From G963667855 sp963667855 (GTDB lineage Bacteria > Planctomycetota > Phycisphaerae > UBA1845): a stretch of DNA of 64,000 nt. The notes below the pieces were generated by a model that saw nothing but the letters and a program-made list of their open reading frames with translations, was not told the DNA's origin and did not search any database. Below are positions 28,727 through 38,154 of the stretch, one piece after another. Position 1 is the stretch's first letter. Each line of letters starts with the position of its first letter. The DNA lies in NCBI GenBank assembly GCA_963667855.2, contig CAXXKI010000031.1, positions 1 to 64,000 on the forward strand, written 5' to 3'. The position numbers and the translations under genes were made by a program.

Positions 28727-29060
28727 CTCCTGACTACCTCCTTTTTTAATGAAGGGCTCACCCCTTCACTAGCTTTTTGAAAGCAGAGAGCCATCAACGC
28801 TTTCAAAAACCCATATCCGAAAAACCAAGGGGATAGAGAGATCTTTTTCCCCATGGTTGACCCCTAACGTGGATCAATAACTGAGCGCAGGTGAAGAGAT
28901 TGCCTATAATCACTCAGTACCGTTAAATTAACCGAAATAGGCTGAGGAAATCAACCCAGTCTATATAAAATCACAGGCATTATTACTACAGAGTTGTTTC
29001 ACGAAATCACGTCATTGCGTAATTGGCCGCTTTCAACCAACTTACAATCCAGTTTAATTA
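28727..29060. other. leader with two dyads upstream of a PEP-CTERM gene
   Basis: This 334-bp gap separates two minus-strand genes. It contains two perfect dyads: TGAAGGG...CCCTTCA near 28748-28768, immediately before the ribosome binding site on the minus strand, and TTTTGAAAGC...GCTTTCAAAA near 28775-28807. They may shape the leader of the gene ending at 28040. No ORF looks real here. Confidence 0.45.
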
Positions 29061-29810
29061 TTATAGGACGTAAATCATTAAAGAGTGCTTCGCGCGAACT
29101 TGGATACCCAAAAGGATCAGGAAAAGAAGAGTTGAAGGTTCGGGGACAGTGCGTACATAACCGATCTGCAGATTCGCAGGACCATGGCTTCCGTCAATTG
29201 CGAGATCTATCGCACCAACGTTAGTCATATCGGCTCCACTACCACTCGTAGCGGCCAGGGAAGCAAACGGTAATCGCATCAGAGCCTCCCCTCCCGGCCA
29301 AATACCGCCGGGCAGGTTTAAAACTCCGCGAGACCAGTTACCCGCATCAGTATAAACACTGAAAGCCAGATCAATCGGAAGGTTATCGATTTCCACCAGG
29401 ATTTCGAATGCGTCAGCTTGAGCCGAATCAGTCAGGTCTATTCCTCCTAAACCTGTTGGGGCCAGTGACAAGACATTATTATCTAAACCATCCCAGGTAA
29501 TGCGTGAAAAACCAGTTACGATCGAATCCTGCGCATGACTCAGACTGGAAGACACTGGACCCGTACCTGACAAGACAGTCATATTAGTAATTACGCTACC
29601 ACTGTGTACTTGGGCATATATATCCCGTTGAAAACCAAGAATACCGGCATGATTTATATAACCGCCAGCGATTCCGTTCGGGCCAAAAACCGTCACCTGC
29701 TGTAAAGCATCGAAGTCGTCGATAAGCATCGCCGAACTCGAATTCGTTACTACAAGCAAAAGCCCTATAAATACCAGGGGAAAAAGCCGTTGAATTGCGA
29801 ATATGTTCAT
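29061..29810 (-). CDS. PEP-CTERM-like exported protein with atypical tail
   Basis: The 249-residue protein starts with a signal peptide (LFPLVFIGLLLVVTNSSSA). The mature part is not related in sequence to the two PEP-CTERM paralogues next to it. Near the C-terminus VPEPSTLLFLILLGI is followed by QVRAKHSLMIYVL: the PEP motif and hydrophobic segment are present, but the usual Arg cluster is only R-A-K and about ten extra hydrophobic residues follow. Sorting may therefore fail or differ. It is first in the minus-strand run 25-30 kb. Confidence 0.65.
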   Translation of the reverse strand: MNIFAIQRLFPLVFIGLLLVVTNSSSAMLIDDFDALQQVTVFGPNGIAGGYINHAGILGFQRDIYAQVHSGSVITNMTVLSGTGPVSSSLSHAQDSIVTGFSRITWDGLDNNVLSLAPTGLGGIDLTDSAQADAFEILVEIDNLPIDLAFSVYTDAGNWSRGVLNLPGGIWPGGEALMRLPFASLAATSGSGADMTNVGAIDLAIDGSHGPANLQIGYVRTVPEPSTLLFLILLGIQVRAKHSLMIYVL

Positions 29811-30547
29811 GGTTTACTCCCTCCTCGGGGATTAATCCGTTTTCCTGAGCAAGCGCACCGTCAGCGTGAACTCTATCCGGAGAAATACTTCGGCTCCTCA
29901 ACCAGTTCCCTGAATCTATTACAAGTTTTTGGAAATCGATTTTACTTCGTTATCGCATGTGCTCTACATATCCATAAAACGCTTACCGTCCGATATTTGC
30001 AAACCCGGGGCGCACACCTGCCTCGCTCGGATGTTCTTATACAAAACCACCACGAACGATCATGGTTTTTAACAATCTATGTTTTTTAAAGTTGGTTGAT
30101 TAATCAAAGAATTGTTGGTGGGTGAGCGGCTCTGAAGAAAGGCCCTCTCTTTGCGGTTTTGCGGTTTGCACCGCCATGTGAATTACTGCTCCGGGTACCT
30201 ACATGCATCGATAGTTCGTTTTGTACCCAGTGGTTACTGCTTACTACAATCTTTTTTCGTACTAGAATGCGCAAGATTCCAACCTCCAAAAAACATCAGA
30301 TCCCTGCGCTCCCGAAGGAGCTGATTGCACGAAAAACAACGTACGATACAGATAATCACTATTCAAACATTTATCTCGCATCCAAAACCCGTTATAGGCC
30401 AAAAAGGGGCAAGCTCACGGTTTCGGGTAATTTACGGACGCAAGAAGTCCGTTAACGGCTCGCTTTCTAGTCTTTCTCGCAGTAGGATGGATTACTGACG
30501 TCCTTTAATGAAGATCATGCAAAACAATCAAAAAAAAGGATATTCAG
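29811..30547. other. gene-free gap of 737 bp
   Basis: Divergent promoters for the PEP-CTERM-like gene (minus) and the TerB-like gene (plus) must lie here. A small hairpin (ACGGA...TCCGT near 30434-30452) and a GGACGCAAG string are seen, but no complete riboswitch, tRNA or convincing ORF. Confidence 0.5.
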
Positions 30548-30940
30548 ATGAAATCAACGGGCGAACAAGTGGAAATCCTGAGAGCGGTTGTCGTGCTGGC
30601 CGCAGCCGACGGTGTGATTGTAGCTAGCGAAAAAGGATTACTGCAGAAACTCGCCAAACGTATTGGCGTTGGCGAAGCTTCATTGAACGCGATGATCGCC
30701 AGAGCAAAAGAAGACCCGTCAGTTAGAGAAGAACTGTTTCGTCGCAATATGAGCCAGCCGGAAAAAGTCATGGAATTGCTGGTAGCCGTTGCCCGAATCG
30801 ATGGAGAAATCTCGCCAGAAGAGCGAGAAGTTCTGGTACAGGTTATGTCTAGTTTGGAAATACCAGTAGAACACTTCTCTGACATCTACCAGAAGGGAAT
30901 CAAACGGGCGGATAAAATACGGGACAACTTTTCGAATTAG
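30548..30940 (+). CDS. TerB-like (tellurite-resistance/DjlA N-domain fold) protein
   Basis: The 130-residue protein is all-helical, with the paired acidic loops ADGVIVASEKGLL and IDGEISPEEREVL typical of the TerB superfamily, whose two-fold helical repeats bind metal. An AAAGGA ribosome binding site precedes the ATG. TerB-like single-domain proteins are widespread, and a role in tellurite resistance should not be assumed. It converges with nrdR. Confidence 0.7.
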   Translation: MKSTGEQVEILRAVVVLAAADGVIVASEKGLLQKLAKRIGVGEASLNAMIARAKEDPSVREELFRRNMSQPEKVMELLVAVARIDGEISPEEREVLVQVMSSLEIPVEHFSDIYQKGIKRADKIRDNFSN

Positions 30941-30998
30941 AGGGGCAACTGTTACGCCTATAATAAATATCTCACAATAGGCTGTATCGAAATAACGA

Positions 30999-31499
30999 TT
31001 ACCCATCAAAAAGTGTCTGCTGATTCGGTGTTTCCGTGGCCGCGTGTTCTTGAACCTTCTGAATCTCCTCCACGAATTCCAGGACATCGGCGAATTTACG
31101 ATAAACACTCATAAAGCGAACATAAGCAACCTGATTCACGCTCCGCAAACGCCGGGCCACACATTCCCCAACTTTATCGCTCGTCACTTCCCGGTCGTAT
31201 TGGCGGAAAAGATCCCCCTCGATCTGATCAACGAGCTCTTTGATATCTTCGTCATCTACCGGTAACTTGTAGCAGGCTTGGATAATACCGTTCATGACTT
31301 TGTCCCGACGATATGGTACGCGAGATTTATCGCGTTTGACGACAGATAGGCGAAGTTCCTCTTCTGCCCGTTCTTTGGTGGTGAACCGACGATTGCAGGC
31401 CTGACACACCCGTCGACGCCGGATAGCCGTACCGGATTCCGTCAGCCGGGAGTCAATAACCTTATCCTTACCAAGCTCTTTACATGAGGGGCATCGCAT
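30999..31499 (-). CDS. nrdR: transcriptional repressor NrdR
   Basis: The 166-residue protein opens with a zinc ribbon (MRCPSCKELGKDKVIDSRLT, with the second Cys pair in VCQACNRRFTTKERAEEE) followed by the ATP-cone domain (VVKRDKSRVPYRRDKVMNGI). NrdR represses ribonucleotide reductase genes by binding NrdR boxes. No nrd gene is in the window, so regulation is at a distance. The length is normal with a short Gln-rich C-terminal extension. Confidence 0.95.
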   Translation of the reverse strand: MRCPSCKELGKDKVIDSRLTESGTAIRRRRVCQACNRRFTTKERAEEELRLSVVKRDKSRVPYRRDKVMNGIIQACYKLPVDDEDIKELVDQIEGDLFRQYDREVTSDKVGECVARRLRSVNQVAYVRFMSVYRKFADVLEFVEEIQKVQEHAATETPNQQTLFDG

Positions 31500-31688
31500 G
31501 ATTTTTCGTCAGCTACCTAAAAGCAGGTGAAGCCGCAATTGCTCCTGGTCCCTGACAACCCGAAGCATCTTCACAATTCGCCAGCGCCGCGATATGTTGG
31601 CGCTAGTTTACGGTAATCCCGCGAGATGTTGCGGTCAAGTTAAAAGGAACGGGTTGGCCCCTTCGAGCGGGTTTCAAAGAGTGATTTC

Positions 31689-32564
31689 ATGCCCACACCA
31701 ATGGTAAAAAAGACGGTTGGCGAGTTCAATATCGTCGGATATTCGCTGGCCGGCGAGGAGACAACCATCGCTCTGCCTGAGCTCAACATCTGCTTTGACG
31801 CAGGCCGAGCTCCTCGAGAAATCATTCCCATAGACACTTTATGCCTGAGCCATGGGCACATGGACCATGCGGCCGGCCTGCCCTATTACCTGTCACAACG
31901 TACCTTCGTGGGCACAGAAGCGGGTCGGGTGATCCTGCACAAATGCCTGGTCCAGCCGGTAATAGACCTCATGGAGTGCTGGGCGAAGATCGAGCGGCAT
32001 GATTCGCCGGCGGATATCGTTGGCATGGAGTCAGGCGACGAGTACACCTTGCGTCGAAACCTGATTCTCAAAGCCTATGCAGTAAACCATGGCCCGGATG
32101 CCCTGGGATTCTCAGTGGTCGAGCATAGGTTCAAACTGAAGCAGGAGTTCGTAGGCAAAACCGGTCCTCAACTGGTAGAGCTGAAGAAACAAGGGGCGGA
32201 GATCGAGCACAAGGTGGAGATTCCCCTGGTCAGTTACGTAGGTGACACGGCCGATGGTGATTTCTTCGACCTGGATCACGTCCGTAACGCCAAGCTACTG
32301 ATCATGGAGTGTACGTTTTTTGATCCCGATCACGTAGTCCGTGCTCGGGCAGGCAAACATCTGCATGCAAAAGATATGAAGTCCATCTTTCCTCGATTGA
32401 GAAATCCCAATATTCTCATCACCCACCTGACCCGGCGCACAGATATGCGCAGTGCCAAAAAGATCCTGGCCAGCTTTGTTGAAGAGGCCGATCAGGAGAG
32501 AATAACCTACCTGATGGACCGCCCTCGCCGACCGCGCACTGGTAACGGTAAGAAGCCGGAGTAA
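31689..32564 (+). CDS. RNase Z-like metallo-beta-lactamase-fold hydrolase
   Basis: The 291-residue protein has the zinc motif SHGHMDHAAGLPYY near residue 57, YVGDTADGDF as the later metal-bridging Asp region, HLHAKDM and ITHLTRRTD. The layout matches the ribonuclease Z group of the metallo-beta-lactamase fold. It may process tRNA 3' ends, but the family also contains phosphodiesterases, and the flexible arm typical of bacterial RNase Z is not obvious. The next gene begins 7 bp downstream. Confidence 0.75.
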   Translation: MPTPMVKKTVGEFNIVGYSLAGEETTIALPELNICFDAGRAPREIIPIDTLCLSHGHMDHAAGLPYYLSQRTFVGTEAGRVILHKCLVQPVIDLMECWAKIERHDSPADIVGMESGDEYTLRRNLILKAYAVNHGPDALGFSVVEHRFKLKQEFVGKTGPQLVELKKQGAEIEHKVEIPLVSYVGDTADGDFFDLDHVRNAKLLIMECTFFDPDHVVRARAGKHLHAKDMKSIFPRLRNPNILITHLTRRTDMRSAKKILASFVEEADQERITYLMDRPRRPRTGNGKKPE

Positions 32565-32570
32565 TCGCAC

Positions 32571-33077
32571 GTGCTTCAGAACTGCCCTATATGCAAGTAT
32601 TCACTTGATGGGTTACCGGATGAACATATCTGTCCGGAGTGTGGAACACAGTATCACCGTGACAGCGTCTGCGTTGGTGGATCACGATATAGTTGGATTG
32701 CTTCTTTTATAGTTGCAGGGTTTGTTGTCTGGCTTTCAATTGCATTCGCACTTCAGGGAGCACCAATTGTAGGATTAGCGTTGGGGCCACTAGCAATTGG
32801 TCTCTGCTTTCGAGCGGTAAAGGAATATAGAATCCGACGCCAAATAGTTATCGTATCTCCCAGAGTATTGACTATCGTTCTTAGCAACTCCGAGCCTGAA
32901 CACATCGCAATGGACAGAATCTCCAGCGCAACCTGGAGCAGAGTTGATGGTTCAGTACAAGTTCACGACGAGAACGAAACAAACCTTACTCGAATACCTA
33001 AAGGGCATCTCAATTCGCATTTCAAAACCAAATTCGTTGCCGAACTAATAAACCGGCAAAAGGGTCGCCTCGAATAA
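32571..33077 (+). CDS. zinc-ribbon membrane protein of unknown function
   Basis: The 168-residue product starts at GTG, 7 bp after the previous stop, so the two genes are probably co-transcribed. Two CxxC pairs (CPICKYSLDGLPDEHICPEC) form a zinc ribbon at the N-terminus. Two membrane spans follow (ASFIVAGFVVWLSIAFAL and IVGLALGPLAIGLCF). The remaining 85 residues look like a small PH-like or beta domain. I do not recognise the family. N-terminal zinc ribbons before membrane segments are frequent in planctomycete hypothetical proteins. Confidence 0.7.
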   Translation: MLQNCPICKYSLDGLPDEHICPECGTQYHRDSVCVGGSRYSWIASFIVAGFVVWLSIAFALQGAPIVGLALGPLAIGLCFRAVKEYRIRRQIVIVSPRVLTIVLSNSEPEHIAMDRISSATWSRVDGSVQVHDENETNLTRIPKGHLNSHFKTKFVAELINRQKGRLE

Positions 33078-33194
33078 TAGCCGTTCTTGTTAAACGATTT
33101 GGTGACTTTTCCCTTTTGACACTATTAATCAGTGCGGATATAAATGGCCCGTGCAGCCCCAAACTAACACATTTTTGCCTGGAAGGTGGAATCG

Positions 33195-33953
33195 ATGAAG
33201 GCGATAGCGGTCATCCCGGCCCGTTTTGCTTCCACCCGTTTTCCCGGAAAACCTCTAGCTAACGACACCGGAAAGTATCTGATTCAGCACGTCTACGAGC
33301 AAGCTTCGCAGGCTGAGCGGATTGATCGGGTTATCGTGGCTACAGACAACTCGCGCATATTCGAGGCGGTTAAATCGTTTGGTGGCAAAGCGGCTATGAC
33401 TCGGGAAGATCACCCATCCGGAACCGATCGCGTGGCCGAAGTGGCCAGCAACGTCGACTGCGAAATGGTGGTCAATGTTCAGGGTGACGAACCGGAAATC
33501 GATCCGGGGCATATTGACCGGTTAGTAGATTTGCTTTCCAAAGATACTGAGGCTTCTGCTGGTACACTTGCTTGTCCTTTTGCGGTACTTGAAGGGGGCA
33601 ACCCTGCTGATCCTAACGCGGTGAAAGTGGTTCTGGACAACAATCGCCGGGCGATCTATTTCAGCCGGGCTATGATCCCCTACCCGCGGGCACATGAGGT
33701 GAGCGGCACTTTGAACCAGCCTGCCCCTTACCTTTTGCACGTTGGGGTATATGGATACCGCAAGGATTTTCTTATGAAGCTGGCCGGTCTGGCCCCCACT
33801 CCACTGGAGATGACCGAGAAGCTGGAACAGCTTCGCTGGATCGAACACGGGCACAAAATAGCCGTGGCGGTGATAGATCATGCCGCAGTGGGGATTGACA
33901 CGCCGGAGGATTATTCGGCTTTCGTCAAACGCTGGCGAAGTAAGCCAGGTTAA
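33195..33953 (+). CDS. kdsB: 3-deoxy-manno-octulosonate cytidylyltransferase (CMP-Kdo synthetase)
   Basis: The 252-residue protein activates Kdo with CTP for lipopolysaccharide inner core synthesis. It has the nucleotide-binding N-terminus AVIPARFASTRFPGKPL, then NVQGDEPEI and HVGVYGYRKDFL. The ATG at 33195 stands eight bases after GGAAGG; a GTG nine bases upstream is less likely. It is followed by pyrG on the same strand, which makes CTP, a pairing seen in many Gram-negative genomes. It implies that the organism makes Kdo-containing glycolipid. Confidence 0.95.
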   Translation: MKAIAVIPARFASTRFPGKPLANDTGKYLIQHVYEQASQAERIDRVIVATDNSRIFEAVKSFGGKAAMTREDHPSGTDRVAEVASNVDCEMVVNVQGDEPEIDPGHIDRLVDLLSKDTEASAGTLACPFAVLEGGNPADPNAVKVVLDNNRRAIYFSRAMIPYPRAHEVSGTLNQPAPYLLHVGVYGYRKDFLMKLAGLAPTPLEMTEKLEQLRWIEHGHKIAVAVIDHAAVGIDTPEDYSAFVKRWRSKPG

Positions 33954-33968
33954 ATCGTTTAATTCAAT

Positions 33969-33986
33969 CGCCTGCGGGCGTTTTTT
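33969..33986 (+). terminator. weak hairpin with T-run between kdsB and pyrG
   Basis: A 4-bp GC stem with TGCG loop (33969-33980) is followed by six T. It may reduce read-through from kdsB but is too short to call a firm terminator. Confidence 0.4.
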
Positions 33987-34030
33987 AAATAGCTTATGGT
34001 CTTTGTTTTGAGTGGGAGTTTACTTTACCT

Positions 34031-35773
34031 ATGACACCCGATGATATGCTTGCATCCATCAGTGACGCGTCAGATGAAACCGAATTCTACACACCCATGC
34101 CGGCCGGCTATCGAAAAGGACAGGCCAAGTATGTTGTGGTAGTCGGTACGGTTATGAGCGGATTAGGGAAAGGTATATTCTCAAGTTCCCTGGCTAAGAT
34201 CCTTCAGGACAAGGGATTATCTGTCGCCCCCATAAAGCTGGAAGGGTATCTCAATCGCGACAGCGGCACTCTCAATCCCTATCGTCACGGGGAGGTTTTT
34301 GTTCTCGATGACGGCATTGAGTGCGACATGGACCTGGGCACCTACGAAAGAATGCTCAACCAGGATCTTACCCGTTTAAACTTTTCCACCAGCGGACAGA
34401 TCTTCTCGCGAGTACTGGAAAAGGAACGCCGCGGGCAATACCTGGGCCGTGACGTACAGATGATTCCGCACGTCACCGGCGAAGTGAAAATGGCATTGCG
34501 GGAGTTGGCCGTCGCCAGTGGAGCCGATGTCGTCTTCGTGGAAATCGGCGGGACAGTTGGCGATGTTGAAAACGCCTACTTCCTTGAGGCTGTACGCGAA
34601 TTGGCCTTCGAGGAAGGCGAGGGGAGTACGTGTTTCGTTACTCTGACCTACGTGGTTGAGCCACCGGCTCTCGGCGAACAGAAATCAAAGCCGGCCCAGT
34701 TGAACATCAAGAAGCTGATGGCCACCGGTATCATGCCCCACATCATCGCCTGCCGAGCAAGTTCTCCGGTCACCAAAAAAGTCAGGGAAAAACTGGCATT
34801 ATACTCCAATGTACCCATGGAACGCGTATTCAGTATGCACGACGTGGAGAGTGTTTATCTGATCCCGGAGGCTCTGCGCAGTGGCGGAATCGATACGACG
34901 GTACTGGATATTCTTAAGCTGGAATCAAAAGTTGATGAAGAGGTGGAACAGAAAACACGAGATACGTGGAGCAAATACCTGAGTGACTTCCGTTCGGCAG
35001 TTACACCTATCACTATTGGGATTACCGGAAAGTACACCTCACTGCGCGACAGCTACGCCAGCATAATACAAGCCCTGGAGCATGCCGGTACCCACTGGGG
35101 AGCGAAGGTGCAGATCGAATGGATCGATTCGACGGACCTGTCCGACGGAGACTTGAGCGATAGATTCAAACATGTTCATGGGATGATCGTACCCGGAGGA
35201 TTTGGCGTACGCGGCGTTGACGGCAAAATTCGCTGCGTAAATTATGCCAGGGAAAATAAAATCCCTTACCTTGGTCTCTGTTATGGTTTTCAGATAGCGG
35301 TAATCGAATTCGCCCGCAACGTCTGCGGAATGAACGGTGCGAGCAGCACGGAAATAGACCAGGATACGCCGTATCCGGTTATCGACATTCTACCCGAGCA
35401 AAAGGAAATCGAAGGGCTCGGTGGAAACATGCGACTCGGCGGGCAGGATGTACTGGTAGAGCCGGTGTCCATGCTGGCTCAACTTTACCACAACGCAGAG
35501 AGAATCCGCCTGCGGTTCAGGCATCGCTACGAAGTGGATCCTCAATACATCGAACAATTGGAAAAAGCAGGATTGCGTTTTTCCGGGAAAGCGGTCAATC
35601 ACCCGATCATGCAAGTTCTGGAACTGCCAGTCGACCAGCACCCGTTCTTCATGGCCACCCAGGCTCATGCGGAACTGACCAGCAGACCGATGCGCCCCGA
35701 TCCGATGTTCCTGGGCCTAGTAAGATCTGCAATAATCCACAGCGGTGGCAAAGATCCTGCCCCCAAAAAATGA
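34031..35773 (+). CDS. pyrG: CTP synthase (divergent PyrG)
   Basis: The 580-residue enzyme aminates UTP to CTP using glutamine. The synthetase domain has TVMSGLGKGIFSSSLAK and KLEGYLNRDSGTLNPY, where the usual consensus is nearer GVVSSLGKG and KLDPYLNVDPGTMSPY, so it is a divergent member. GEVFVLDDGIECDMDLGTYE and EKERRGQYLG are conserved. The glutaminase domain has the oxyanion GGFGVRG, the nucleophile in LGLCYGFQ and the His/Glu pair in QAHAELTSRP, so it should be active. A roughly 25-residue N-terminal extension precedes the core. Confidence 0.93.
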   Translation: MTPDDMLASISDASDETEFYTPMPAGYRKGQAKYVVVVGTVMSGLGKGIFSSSLAKILQDKGLSVAPIKLEGYLNRDSGTLNPYRHGEVFVLDDGIECDMDLGTYERMLNQDLTRLNFSTSGQIFSRVLEKERRGQYLGRDVQMIPHVTGEVKMALRELAVASGADVVFVEIGGTVGDVENAYFLEAVRELAFEEGEGSTCFVTLTYVVEPPALGEQKSKPAQLNIKKLMATGIMPHIIACRASSPVTKKVREKLALYSNVPMERVFSMHDVESVYLIPEALRSGGIDTTVLDILKLESKVDEEVEQKTRDTWSKYLSDFRSAVTPITIGITGKYTSLRDSYASIIQALEHAGTHWGAKVQIEWIDSTDLSDGDLSDRFKHVHGMIVPGGFGVRGVDGKIRCVNYARENKIPYLGLCYGFQIAVIEFARNVCGMNGASSTEIDQDTPYPVIDILPEQKEIEGLGGNMRLGGQDVLVEPVSMLAQLYHNAERIRLRFRHRYEVDPQYIEQLEKAGLRFSGKAVNHPIMQVLELPVDQHPFFMATQAHAELTSRPMRPDPMFLGLVRSAIIHSGGKDPAPKK

Positions 35774-36055
35774 AACACCAACTGCGATTCCCGTTTTTGC
35801 GGAACGTCAACCGGTAAGCAGTATTGAGGTGATTTTATAGGTCTGACCATCGCCGAAGCTTAGTTTTCGTTTGAGCGACATTTAGCTCATGGATTTCCGC
35901 CGAACTCTTGCTGACACCAGAGCTCACTGACATTAAGCAATACAATGGTGTCCCAGGAGCGGAAAGACATTGCGATAGTTTTTTGCAGAAACCGTTGGAC
36001 AACAACAGAAACACCACTCGCAAACTCCAGACTTCAGACTTCATCGCAACCCTGT

Positions 36056-37264
36056 TTACGGAATACAGCGAGAAACCTTATCGAAGTGTTCTGGTCCCCG
36101 TTTAATTTTAGCTATCTCTTTTTTAACCGACTTCGCCCCGTTATCCACTGCCTTTTGAAGCCACCTGAGTGCGGCTTGGGGATTTTGAGAAACACCATCA
36201 CCATCCAGATAGCATAAGCCAAGGTAGTACTGGGCATCACAATCGTTTTTTCTCGCTGCTTTACGATACCACTTGACCGATTCAACGTAATCCTTATTCG
36301 ATCGCGCTCCGTTGTGATACGCTCGGCCCAGATTCACCTGGGCGTCAACATCACCCTCCTGGGCAAGAATTAAAAACTTTTTAATAGCCATTCGGTGGCT
36401 TTGCTTCACTCCTTTTCCGTCGGCATATGCCTCAGCTATAAGATAGGATGTACCTTTATTGCCCGCTTTTTCCGCTTTTTTGAACCATGTGAGGGCAGTT
36501 GCATAGTTGCGTATTACACCATCTCCGAATTTATACATTCGCCCTATGTTGGCCATGGCGTGTTCGTCACCCTGACGAGCGGCTTTTCGATACCAATGGA
36601 GCGCCTTAGCGTTACTCTTACGAACACCGTTCCCCTCAAAGTAGTGAACCCCAAGACTGCATTGAGCAGAAGCCAATCCCTGTTCTGCCGCTTTTTGATA
36701 CCACTTAACGGCCAGTTGATTGTTTTTCCGAGTACCGGTTCCGTCACTATAACAATGAGCTAAAGAATCCTGGGCATCTGCATCTCCGTTATCAGCAGCT
36801 TTGCGATACCAATAAACAGCCTTCTTCAAATCCTTTTTAACCCCATCTCCGAAAAAGTACGCATCACCCACAAAATCCTGCGAAATGGTCTCCCCTTGTT
36901 CAGCAGCTCTTAGATACCATTGAAAAGCAGTTCTTTGGTTTTTTCCTACTCCGTCGCCACGTTCGTAACGTCGACCCATGAACCGCTGCGCGTCCGGATC
37001 TCCGGCCTTTGCGGCTAGTCTCCCCCATTTCAATGCGGCTCCAAGGTTTTTGCGGGTAAGGTGTCCATTATAATAATCGAACGCTAACTGCGACTGAGCG
37101 TCGACATTCCCCATCTCGGCAGCTTTTTTATTGCATTGGAACGCTTTTTTTCTATCTTTCGGATTATCGAAATACCAACTTCTAGCAAGATCGTATTGAG
37201 CCTGGACATCTCCGGTTTTGGCCTTTTCGAGCAGGGTTTGGCGTTTCCTTTGTATCCTTGTCAT
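36056..37264 (-). CDS. Sel1-repeat (SLR) protein
   Basis: I choose the ATG at 37264 (402 residues), which has AAAGGA upstream; a TTG start farther out would add 24 residues. Almost the whole protein consists of about ten Sel1-like repeats of the form DAQYYLGLCYLDGDGVSQN / PQAALRWLQKAVDNG. No signal peptide or catalytic domain is present. Such proteins act as cytoplasmic scaffolds or regulators; the partner is unknown. The repeats are uniform enough to suggest recent internal duplication. Confidence 0.85.
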   Translation of the reverse strand: MTRIQRKRQTLLEKAKTGDVQAQYDLARSWYFDNPKDRKKAFQCNKKAAEMGNVDAQSQLAFDYYNGHLTRKNLGAALKWGRLAAKAGDPDAQRFMGRRYERGDGVGKNQRTAFQWYLRAAEQGETISQDFVGDAYFFGDGVKKDLKKAVYWYRKAADNGDADAQDSLAHCYSDGTGTRKNNQLAVKWYQKAAEQGLASAQCSLGVHYFEGNGVRKSNAKALHWYRKAARQGDEHAMANIGRMYKFGDGVIRNYATALTWFKKAEKAGNKGTSYLIAEAYADGKGVKQSHRMAIKKFLILAQEGDVDAQVNLGRAYHNGARSNKDYVESVKWYRKAARKNDCDAQYYLGLCYLDGDGVSQNPQAALRWLQKAVDNGAKSVKKEIAKIKRGPEHFDKVSRCIP

Positions 37265-37412
37265 GATGTCAAGTCCTTTATTACTCTCATGCGGACATTC
37301 AACAACGGTATTGGTTGAATTCGAAAAGCCGGGCAATTAGAATATCACCTATTGGGCATTATCTGATATAATGGTTACTAGCCGACAATTCAATGAAATT
37401 GAGGTGGCAAAA

Positions 37413-37976
37413 ATGGATATGACAATCAAATGCCGATGGCGTATTCTTTTTTACCAGTTCTTGTATATCACTATCGGCGCAGTAGTATTAGGCTATCTCC
37501 TTCGCGATATTGATTTAAGCGAAATACTATCAATCCCCAATATTAGCGATATCCTTGGACCGCATGCCAATATATTCATATTCGGTATATTCGGCCTGGT
37601 ATTGGGAATCTTCGTACTCAAGGAGGGATGGACTCACCGCATCGTTCTGCAGACCGATCGGTTAAAAATAAACTCGCGTCTGGGCGAACTAACTATTTTC
37701 TACTCTAATATAAAGAAAATTCAAAAACAGCCTTCATTCGGAGTGGCGTTCGAATTCACTTACCCGGAAGCGATCCTTCAAAGTCATGTGGGCAAAGCCA
37801 AAAACAGGAAAATCATTCAAAAAACAATGAAGCTCTACCAGCGTCACAAAAAAGGTGATTTCATAATTTCAAGCAAATATATCGATATCGGCGATGACCG
37901 ATTCGTTGAAGAAATAAACCGTCGCGTGGAATCCAGGCCCAGGAACGAGAGTGAATACATCCTGCAACTATCCTGA
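37413..37976 (+). CDS. small membrane protein with PH-like domain
   Basis: I take the ATG at 37413, eight bases after GAGG, giving 187 residues; an earlier in-frame start would add 14. Two membrane segments (FYQFLYITIGAVVLGYLL and ANIFIFGIFGLVLGIFVL) precede a beta-rich region with RIVLQTDRLKINSRLGELTI, as in bacterial PH-like membrane proteins. I cannot name a function. It is divergent from the Sel1 gene. Confidence 0.65.
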   Translation: MDMTIKCRWRILFYQFLYITIGAVVLGYLLRDIDLSEILSIPNISDILGPHANIFIFGIFGLVLGIFVLKEGWTHRIVLQTDRLKINSRLGELTIFYSNIKKIQKQPSFGVAFEFTYPEAILQSHVGKAKNRKIIQKTMKLYQRHKKGDFIISSKYIDIGDDRFVEEINRRVESRPRNESEYILQLS

Positions 37977-38154
37977 ACTACATTAAAGGTTTATTCTTCC
38001 CTATTCTTTTGTTCTGCAGCCATATGCTCCTGGTATTTTTTCCAGCCGGGACACCAGGTTGTGTGCCAACGCCATATGCGAGCGATAACCGAATTGGGTT
38101 TTCGCTCTGCATAATCGCGGAACCTGCATCTCTCACAGGAATGCTTTTTCATAT

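Noticed and set aside
30400..30460. GGGGCAAG and GGACGCAAG resembling the GEMM (cyclic di-GMP-I) riboswitch
   Set aside because: The P3 receptor part and closing stem are missing; only short strings match.
36139..36150. TTATCCAC resembling a DnaA box
   Set aside because: It is a single site inside the Sel1-repeat gene, without a cluster.
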